This document shows, one piece after another, positions 20,787 to 26,129 of a DNA stretch of 31,324 bases. The stretch covers positions 1-31,324 of IMG/VR virus record IMGVR_UViG_3300034523_000293. One strand, written 5' to 3'. How positions within the stretch are numbered: the stretch's first letter is position 1; every line of letters begins with the position of its first letter. Made by a program: the position numbers and the translations under genes. The stretch comes from a virus. Under the pieces are notes generated by a model that did no database searches, had not been told where the DNA came from, and saw only the letters and a list, made by a program, of their open reading frames with translations.

Positions 20787-22844
20787 ATGTACTACTCGAC
20801 CGAAGTTAAAGAAGCCGCCAAACGCCTGTTTCTGCGCCGCTGTAAGGCCAAGGAAATTCAGGCGCAGCTCAACCTGCCCAACATTCGGATCGTCTACTAC
20901 TGGATCCGCCAGGGCGGTTGGGAAGACATGCTGTCGGACGAAGAACCGCTGACGGCCGTCGGCCGGCGGATCACCCTGCTCTTGGACAAAGTGGGCAGCC
21001 TGTCCAAAGACGATCTCAACGAACTGGACCGACTGACCATCGTTCGCGAACGCCTGCTGAAACAAGCGGCCAAGCCCACACCGGTGGCGGCATCCAACGG
21101 CGACGACATGGGCGAGCCCCAGGAACCACGCAAGCGATCGCGTGGCGAACGCTCCAGCCGTGGCGAGGGCGGCGAGAGGAAAAAGGAAAAGAAGGCCAAG
21201 AACGATATCAGCGGTCTGACCGAAGTCGACTTCCTGGATAAGTTCATCAGCAAGATGTACCGCTATCAGCAGGAGCTGTTTGCCGCCAAGCAAAACCCGC
21301 TGACCAGCCGGATCCGCAACATCCTCAAAAGCCGCCAGGTAGGCCTGACCTACTACTTCGCCGGCGAAGCGTTCATGGATGCGGTGCTGACTGGTGACAA
21401 CCAGGTGTTCCTGTCGGCCAGCCGCTCGCAGTCGGAGATTTTCCGCAGCTACATCATCCAGTTTGCCAAGCAATGGTTCGATATCGAGCTGACCGGCAAC
21501 CCGATCACGCTCAGCAACGGCGCCGAACTGCGCTTCCTGTCGACCAATAGCAGCACCGCCCAGGGCTACCACGGCCATGTGTACGTGGATGAGTACTTCT
21601 GGATCCGCGACTTCGAAAAGCTCAGCACCGTGGCCAGCGCCATGGGTACCCACAAGAAGTGGCGCAAAACCTACTTCTCGACGCCCAGCGCGGTATCGCA
21701 CCAGGCATACCCGTTCTGGTCCGGGGAGGAATTCCGCAACAGCAAACGCGGCAAGAAAGCCGGCGGCACCTGGCCCACCGAGGCGTCCTACACCCAGGGT
21801 GCGCTGTGCCCCGACGGCCAATGGCGCAAGACCATCACCATCCAGGATGCGATCGATGGCGGCTGCGATCTGTTCGACCTCGAGCAGCTGCAGCTGGAGT
21901 ACGACGAAGACAAATTCCAGCAGCTGTTCTACTGCAAGTTCATCGACAGCAGCCAGAGCGCGTTCGGTCTCAAGGATCTGGAGCGCTGCTACTCCGACCT
22001 GTCGTTGTGGGAAGACTACAACCCGGAGTTGGATCGACCTTTCGGCAACAGCCCAGTGTGGCTTGGCTACGATCCGAGCCGCACCCGCGACGACGCCACG
22101 TGCGTGGTGGTCGCCCCGCCGCTGGAACCCGGGGCGAAATTCCGCATTCTGGAGAAGCACAGCTGGCGTGGGCATTCGTTCAATTACCAGGCCGCCCAAG
22201 TCAAAAAGCTCACCGAGCGTTTCAACGTGCAACACATCGGTATCGATATCACCGGCGTGGGCTATGGCGTGTTCGATCTGGTGCGCGACTTCTACCCTAA
22301 AGCCACGCCGATCCATTACAGCCTTGAGACCAAGAACCTGCTGGTACTCAAGGCCCAGGACACGATCCAGGGCAGCCGCATCGAATGGGACGCCGGGTGG
22401 ACCGACATCGCCCAGGCGTTCCTGACCATCAAGCGTGGCACCACCACCAGTGGGCAAGTGACCTACAGCGCTTCGCGCACCGACGCCACCGGCCACGCCG
22501 ATATCGCCTGGTCGATCATGCATGCCCTGTTCAACGAACCCCTCAACACCAACAAGCGGCGCCGTAGCCGCTACGTCACGAGCGGAACCAATGCCCAAGC
22601 CACGACACAAAAAACCCCAAACCAGCCCACAGGCGCGACAGCCGCAGCCCATGCGGGCGTTCACCTTCGGGGAACCCGAACAGGTGCTGTCCGGCAACAT
22701 CGGCGAGTACCTGGGGGTATTTCTCAGCGACGACGGGGTGATCTACAAACCGCCAGTGTCGCGGGCGGGCCTGGCCAAGCTGCTACGCGCCAACGCGCAC
22801 CACGGCGCCATTCCCAAGTTCAAGCGCAACCTGCTGCTGCGTGA
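20787..22844 (+). CDS. terminase large subunit (gpP-like ATPase/nuclease), 3' extended over the portal
   Basis: A 685-residue packaging motor of the P2 gpP family (P2: 590). The ATG at 20787 gives the family start. The N-terminus (1-50) is a DNA-binding domain with ECRE-like helices. Residues 181-188 are the unusual Walker A (KSRQVGLT) and VYVDEY (265-270) is the Walker B with Asp268-Glu269. C-terminal nuclease acids are likely Asp429 (GYDPSRTRDD), Asp487 (IGIDITGVGYG) and Asp572 (HADIAW). The expected family end is near residue 600. Here no stop occurs there, and the frame runs about 84 codons into the portal gene, adding an Arg/Gln/Ala-rich tail that looks like off-frame translation. It may be a lost stop or a sequence error. 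Confidence 0.88.
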   Translation: MYYSTEVKEAAKRLFLRRCKAKEIQAQLNLPNIRIVYYWIRQGGWEDMLSDEEPLTAVGRRITLLLDKVGSLSKDDLNELDRLTIVRERLLKQAAKPTPVAASNGDDMGEPQEPRKRSRGERSSRGEGGERKKEKKAKNDISGLTEVDFLDKFISKMYRYQQELFAAKQNPLTSRIRNILKSRQVGLTYYFAGEAFMDAVLTGDNQVFLSASRSQSEIFRSYIIQFAKQWFDIELTGNPITLSNGAELRFLSTNSSTAQGYHGHVYVDEYFWIRDFEKLSTVASAMGTHKKWRKTYFSTPSAVSHQAYPFWSGEEFRNSKRGKKAGGTWPTEASYTQGALCPDGQWRKTITIQDAIDGGCDLFDLEQLQLEYDEDKFQQLFYCKFIDSSQSAFGLKDLERCYSDLSLWEDYNPELDRPFGNSPVWLGYDPSRTRDDATCVVVAPPLEPGAKFRILEKHSWRGHSFNYQAAQVKKLTERFNVQHIGIDITGVGYGVFDLVRDFYPKATPIHYSLETKNLLVLKAQDTIQGSRIEWDAGWTDIAQAFLTIKRGTTTSGQVTYSASRTDATGHADIAWSIMHALFNEPLNTNKRRRSRYVTSGTNAQATTQKTPNQPTGATAAAHAGVHLRGTRTGAVRQHRRVPGGISQRRRGDLQTASVAGGPGQAATRQRAPRRHSQVQAQPAAA

Positions 22845-23634
22845 ATTCATCCCGTCCGAGGGCTGCAGCACGCAGACCATGGGACGGGCCAGCCTGGACT
22901 ACATGGTGTTTGGCGAGGCGTATTTCTACCGCGATACCAACGCCTTCGGTGAAGTGTTGGAGATGCAGCACCTGCCAGCCATCAACATGCGGGTGAAGGT
23001 CGACGGCGGATTCAGGATGCTGTTGGCCGACAGCAAATTCATGGACTTCGACCAGGACGAAATTGAACACGTCCTGGACTACGACGTGGAACAGAACATC
23101 TACGGCGTGCCTGACTACCTGGGCGGGCTGCAGGCGCTGTTGCTCAACGAGGCCGCGACCCTGTTCCGCCGGCGCTACTACAGCAACGGCGCGCACGCGG
23201 GATACATCTTCTACACCAACGATCCGGACCTGACCGAGGAAGACGAGGAGAACCTGCGCGCGCAGATCAGCGCGAGCAAGGGCGTGGGCAACTTCCGCTC
23301 AATGTTCGTCAACATCCCCAACGGCAAGGAAAACGCGATCCAGATCATCCCCGTGGGGGACTTCCAGGCCAAGGACGAGTTGGAGAAGGTGAAGAACATC
23401 ACGCGCAACGACGTGATCGCTGCCTGGCGAATGAACCCTGCCCTGGCCGGGATCATCCCGGAAAACAGCGGGGGGTTTGGGGATATCGAGAAGATCGATC
23501 GCGTGTACACCAGCAACGAGATCAGGCCGATCTGTCAGCTGTTCAACCAGTTGAACGACACGCTTCGGCGCGACAGGAAAATATCGTGGCAAGAAACCAA
23601 AACACCAGTCGATAACACTGGGCGAACGTCTTAA
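22591..23634 (+). CDS. phage portal protein (gpQ-like, PBSX family)
   Basis: A 347-residue portal of the PBSX/P2 gpQ family (P2 Q has 344), which forms the dodecameric channel for packaging and tail attachment. The ATG at 22591 follows a GAGCGGA site, and the downstream residues MRAFTFGEPEQVL match the family start region. The frame is open upstream to 22522, but that start lies within the terminase core and gives an unlikely N-terminus. Conserved parts are YMVFGEAYFYRD (about 104-115), the central KNITRNDVIAAWRMNPALAG core (about 270-289) and the GGFGDIEKIDRVY motif (about 295-307). It overlaps the extended terminase frame by 254 bases. Confidence 0.9.
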   Translation: MPKPRHKKPQTSPQARQPQPMRAFTFGEPEQVLSGNIGEYLGVFLSDDGVIYKPPVSRAGLAKLLRANAHHGAIPKFKRNLLLREFIPSEGCSTQTMGRASLDYMVFGEAYFYRDTNAFGEVLEMQHLPAINMRVKVDGGFRMLLADSKFMDFDQDEIEHVLDYDVEQNIYGVPDYLGGLQALLLNEAATLFRRRYYSNGAHAGYIFYTNDPDLTEEDEENLRAQISASKGVGNFRSMFVNIPNGKENAIQIIPVGDFQAKDELEKVKNITRNDVIAAWRMNPALAGIIPENSGGFGDIEKIDRVYTSNEIRPICQLFNQLNDTLRRDRKISWQETKTPVDNTGRTS

Positions 23635-23642
23635 AGCAGCTA

Positions 23643-23673
23643 TTGCCACTACAAAATGTGGCAAAATAGTGGC
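23643..23673 (+). promoter_or_regulatory. clustered GTGGC inverted repeats upstream of the Ogr-like gene
   Basis: Immediately after the portal stop, TTGCCAC (23643-23649) and GTGGCAA (23658-23664) form a perfect 7-bp dyad. GCCACTA (23645-23651) also pairs with TAGTGGC (23667-23673), so three copies of GTGGC/GCCAC sit in 31 bases. No T-run follows, so a terminator is less likely than an operator or a packaging/cos-linked element. It lies about 30-55 bases before the ATG of the activator gene. Confidence 0.5.
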
Positions 23674-23699
23674 TATTGGCTGCCCTGGGGAGGGACACA

Positions 23700-23948
23700 A
23701 TGAGAGTTGTATGCAAATGCGGGAATAAGGGCCGGATTGCTTCACGCGAAGAACTATCGCGGGATTTTGCAAAGCTCTATTGCCAGTGCCTCGACGCAAC
23801 GTGCGGGCACACATGGGTAGCGAATTTGACGTTTTCACACACGCTCAGCCCTTCCGCTCAATCCTACGAAAGAATGCTGTTTGATCGTTTGAGGGATATG
23901 CCCAGAGCGAAACAACGGGAGTTATTCGATCAGTTGGGCGCGGCATGA
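23700..23948 (+). CDS. Ogr/Delta-like zinc-finger late transcription activator
   Basis: An 82-residue protein of the Ogr/Delta family, which in P2 binds upstream of late promoters and contacts the RNA polymerase alpha subunit. The metal site is formed by Cys5, Cys7 and Cys30-x4-Cys35, with Cys28 nearby. The family C-terminal phrase LTFSHTLSPSA (about 42-53) is present. The first pair is Cys-x-Cys, not the usual Cys-x2-Cys. The ATG at 23700 is preceded by GGGGAGGGA, an excellent ribosome site. It is encoded downstream of the portal, so it can be made from the rightward terminase-portal message, which would give positive feedback on late transcription. Confidence 0.85.
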   Translation: MRVVCKCGNKGRIASREELSRDFAKLYCQCLDATCGHTWVANLTFSHTLSPSAQSYERMLFDRLRDMPRAKQRELFDQLGAA

Positions 23949-23971
23949 TAGGGCCGGGAACGCCAGCCCTA
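23949..23971. other. small hairpin between convergent genes
   Basis: TAGGGC (23949-23954) and GCCCTA (23966-23971) form a perfect 6-bp stem directly after the activator stop. There is no T-run, so it is a weak terminator candidate at best. The 55-base convergent gap holds no gene. Confidence 0.35.
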
Positions 23972-24003
23972 GAGGCCAACGCCTAAGCTACAAAGCGAGC
24001 GGG

Positions 24004-24201
24004 TTAGCTGATTGCTCTGTCGATGTGAGAGGGGTCGGGAACTTCCAAAAGTAGTTCCGACATACGCCTCACATGATTCTGATCTTCTACAGACATACGT
24101 CGGTAAAGCTTGATCAACCGTAGCTCCATCGAAGTAAGCGCGTGCCAATCAACTGCATCAGATTTTGTGTAATTGCCTTCAAATTTTGCTCGATCCAACA
24201 T
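24004..24201 (-). CDS. small protein resembling the repressor C-terminal tail
   Basis: A 65-residue protein downstream of the repressor on the same strand (100-base gap). It has its own ribosome site (GGAG, 8 bases before the ATG). Residues about 26-50 match the repressor's last third: both share E-x3-I-x2-Y-R, then D-Q-x3-R-R-M-x-E, in the same spacing. It lacks the helix-turn-helix, so it is not a second repressor but could pair with it. Paralogy or partial duplication is inferred from this pattern only. Expression and function are unknown; it may also be a remnant of an ancestral longer gene. Confidence 0.65.
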   Translation of the reverse strand: MLDRAKFEGNYTKSDAVDWHALTSMELRLIKLYRRMSVEDQNHVRRMSELLLEVPDPSHIDRAIS

Positions 24202-24301
24202 GCGTACGACTCCATTGGTGCATGAATGAGTCGACGTTATCGGGCGGAGATCCGCCGAGGCACAGAGGTGAATGCAACCAATGTTAACAATTCGTTACAG
24301 C

Positions 24302-24661
24302 TCAATTGCGGATGCGAGACTCCATAACAGCCATCGCTTCCAGCATGCGACGAATCATTTTTTGGTCGTCTTCAGGAATGTTTCGGTACTGATCGATTAT
24401 TTGAGCTTCTACTCCACTCAAATCCGATATCTGTTTTTGACCGGTAAGGACGAAACCAATGTCGATACCAAGGCCCGCAACCGCCATGAGATAAGCCGTA
24501 TCAGGGTTCCGAGCCCCGCGTTCATAGCTGCCCTGGGTATTTCGATTTACGCCGCCGGCCAGTGCCAAATCTTCCTGACTTAGACCTAACCTAACCCGCT
24601 CGTCGCGCAAGCGGTCACCTGGTGAGCGATCACTCTCAGGACTGAATGAACAATTTTTCAA
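24302..24661 (-). CDS. CI-like HTH lysogeny repressor, TTG start
   Basis: A 119-residue XRE/Cro-CI-type DNA-binding protein. Residues about 16-71 form the helix-turn-helix (LRDERVRLGLSQEDLALAGG, then NRNTQGSYERGARNPD). A short helical tail (about 84-112) follows. There is no S24 peptidase domain, so RecA-stimulated self-cleavage is not expected. The start codon is TTG at 24661; GAGGG lies 6-7 bases before it, and no ATG exists until residue 59, after the HTH. It is divergent from the small HTH gene at 24749, forming the usual prophage switch. It should hold the rightward early promoter silent; control by an antirepressor is possible. Confidence 0.85.
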   Translation of the reverse strand: MKNCSFSPESDRSPGDRLRDERVRLGLSQEDLALAGGVNRNTQGSYERGARNPDTAYLMAVAGLGIDIGFVLTGQKQISDLSGVEAQIIDQYRNIPEDDQKMIRRMLEAMAVMESRIRN

Positions 24662-24748
24662 GCTATCCCTCTGTACAAGATCAAATTAGCGTGCATAATC
24701 ACCACCTATGAACACGAAACAACTCATATCAACAGGAGTGAACGCACT
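24662..24748. promoter_or_regulatory. divergent operator/promoter region of the lysogeny switch
   Basis: This intergenic region carries a rightward promoter candidate with TGTACA (24672-24677) and CATAAT (24694-24699) separated by 16 bases. TGTACA is itself a palindrome within the larger TCTGTACAAGA and could be the repressor half-site. The ribosome site AGGAG (24734-24738) belongs to the gene at 24749. A leftward promoter for the repressor must also lie here but was not clearly found. Confidence 0.6.
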
Positions 24749-24949
24749 ATGCACGCGCCAGTTACACCGGAGCAAGCCCGCGCAGCGCTTGATCGACAGG
24801 GGATGAGCATTGCGGAATTCAGCCGTATCCATAGCCTGAACAAAAATTTGGTTAGCGACCTTTTAAACGGGCGTCGAAAAGGTCGCCGAGGGGAGGCACA
24901 TCGCGCCGCCGTGTTGCTGGGGATCAAAGACGGCGTGATTGCACAGTAA
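24749..24949 (+). CDS. small HTH protein, BcepMu gp16-like (Cro position)
   Basis: A 66-residue protein first in the rightward early operon. It matches the small phage-associated family often named after BcepMu gp16: TPEQARAALDRQGMSIAEFSR at the start, then NKNLVSDLLNGRRKGRRGEAHRAAVLLG. It has a compact helix-turn-helix about residues 20-45. Position opposite the repressor suggests the Cro role, switching off the repressor promoter in lytic growth. AGGAG is 10 bases upstream of the ATG. Its TAA overlaps the ATG of the next gene (TAATG), so the two are translationally coupled. Confidence 0.78.
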   Translation: MHAPVTPEQARAALDRQGMSIAEFSRIHSLNKNLVSDLLNGRRKGRRGEAHRAAVLLGIKDGVIAQ

Positions 24950-25458
24950 TGGCCACGGTACTGAGGGAACAGCAGAAGATGAAAAGTCGAGTTCTAAAAA
25001 CGCGCCGGGAAGTGGTCAGCGCAATCATTTGCAGCTACTCAGGTGGCCGCGAATGCGCCGCCGCATGGATCGGCCTGCCGCTAAAAAAGTTTGATAACCA
25101 CGCTTATGAGAACAACAGCTGCCGCCCGCTGACCGACGCGCAAATCTTCCAGCTGGAGCAGGTCACGGGCACTCACCACTTGCCCAATTATGTCGCAGCA
25201 ATGTACGGCGGCATGTTCGTCCCAGTGGTCCATCCAGACAGACTGGATAACGTGGAGATGTACGCACGGGCCATGCAGAGTTCAGCCAAACAAGGGACGG
25301 TCGACCAGATCATTGCCCAGGCACTTGATGACGGGGTGATCACCGACGTTGAGGCCGAGCTGATCCAGAACGCCCACACCTTGCACATGGCCGCACGCAC
25401 CGCCGAAGTGTATGCCGCGATTGATCTCTACCGCGCAAAATCGGGGAAAGCCAAATGA
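24949..25458 (+). CDS. YmfL/CII-like phage regulatory protein
   Basis: A 169-residue early protein of the YmfL-type phage regulatory family. The core TRREVVSAIICSYSGGRECAAAWIGLPLKKFDNHAYENN (given as position, about 18-57) and the following CRPLTDAQIFQLEQVTG are typical. It probably binds DNA and controls early genes or the lysis/lysogeny choice. The C-terminal half is helical and acidic. The ATG at 24949 overlaps the previous TAA. A second ATG at 24979, with GAGGGA upstream, would give a 159-residue form and cannot be excluded. It ends in an ATGA overlap with the next gene. Confidence 0.75.
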   Translation: MATVLREQQKMKSRVLKTRREVVSAIICSYSGGRECAAAWIGLPLKKFDNHAYENNSCRPLTDAQIFQLEQVTGTHHLPNYVAAMYGGMFVPVVHPDRLDNVEMYARAMQSSAKQGTVDQIIAQALDDGVITDVEAELIQNAHTLHMAARTAEVYAAIDLYRAKSGKAK

Positions 25459-25820
25459 CCACCCAAACTAATGCCCTGGACTATCAGGAATGCATGCAGA
25501 ACGCCGCGCTGGCTTTCCTTGAGCGCCATCAAGCCGAGCACCTGGGCGACCTGTCGGCGCTTCTTAACCGCGCCATCAACCACCTGGTGACCAGCTTCGA
25601 CGTGGCCGAATCGGTTGCAACCAGACTGACCTCCCTTGCCCACATTGAGCTAATGGAAATCGCTTTCCGTCAGCGTCTCATCTTGGACCATAGCACCGAG
25701 ACCGTTGTAGTGATCCGCGATCCAGTTAAAGGGCATTGCTGGTCCGTGCCTGTCAGTCTGATCTATCAACGCGTCCTGAACACCCCGGACAACGTCCGTC
25801 TGCGCTCCGCGCACTCGTAA
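25455..25820 (+). CDS. hypothetical early phage protein
   Basis: A 121-residue protein with ATG at 25455 overlapping the previous stop (ATGA). Helical in the first 80 residues (ECMQNAALAFLERHQAEHLG, later NRAINHLVTSFDVAES), then a short beta-rich end (TVVVIRDPVKGHCWSVPVS). No named domain is recognised. It sits in the early operon between a regulator and the replication gene, so it may be an auxiliary replication or control factor. Followed by a 75-base gap with no clear promoter before the next gene. Confidence 0.6.
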   Translation: MTTQTNALDYQECMQNAALAFLERHQAEHLGDLSALLNRAINHLVTSFDVAESVATRLTSLAHIELMEIAFRQRLILDHSTETVVVIRDPVKGHCWSVPVSLIYQRVLNTPDNVRLRSAHS

Positions 25821-25895
25821 CACCCAACCCAAACCAAACGCCGGCCCCACGTCTCGTGGGTTTGGGTGAACTGCGCCCGCGATCGAGGTTTCCTG

Positions 25896-26129
25896 ATGGT
25901 AAACGCCGTAATTGTCACCACTCAACTGCCCCCGGCCGAGGCCGAAGCGTTGCTGGCCGCGCTGCGTGAACAGTACCGCTTGAGCCTCAATGAACATTGG
26001 TACGACGACCAATTCCGCTTTGTAGCGGACGGTCTTCGCCACGGCGCAATCCTCGCCCACGTCCCGGTAATGGCAGCACAAAAACGCCTGATGGCCGCGC
26101 TCTCTCACAGCTTAAAAGCAGCGAAATAA
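25896..26129 (+). CDS. small early phage protein, unknown function
   Basis: A 77-residue protein beginning at the ATG at 25896, where GAGG lies 8-9 bases upstream. The frame is open to 25866, but that start lacks a ribosome site. It has the character of a small alpha/beta protein: a strand (VNAVIVTTQLP), an Ala-rich helix (EAEALLAALREQYRLS) and a second strand (YDDQFRFVADG). Its stop overlaps the ATG of the primase gene (TAATG). No family is recognised. Confidence 0.6.
   Translation: MVNAVIVTTQLPPAEAEALLAALREQYRLSLNEHWYDDQFRFVADGLRHGAILAHVPVMAAQKRLMAALSHSLKAAK

Noticed and set aside
20712-22700. 662-residue leftward open frame opposite the terminase
   Set aside because: It mirrors the terminase gene in a GC-rich genome, where antisense frames stay open by codon bias. 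The protein is low-complexity and has no ribosome site, while the rightward frame has clear terminase motifs.
24670-24700. possible second LexA box at the repressor operator
   Set aside because: CTGTACAAG contains CTGT but lacks ACAG at the required 8-base distance, so it does not fit the operator rule.
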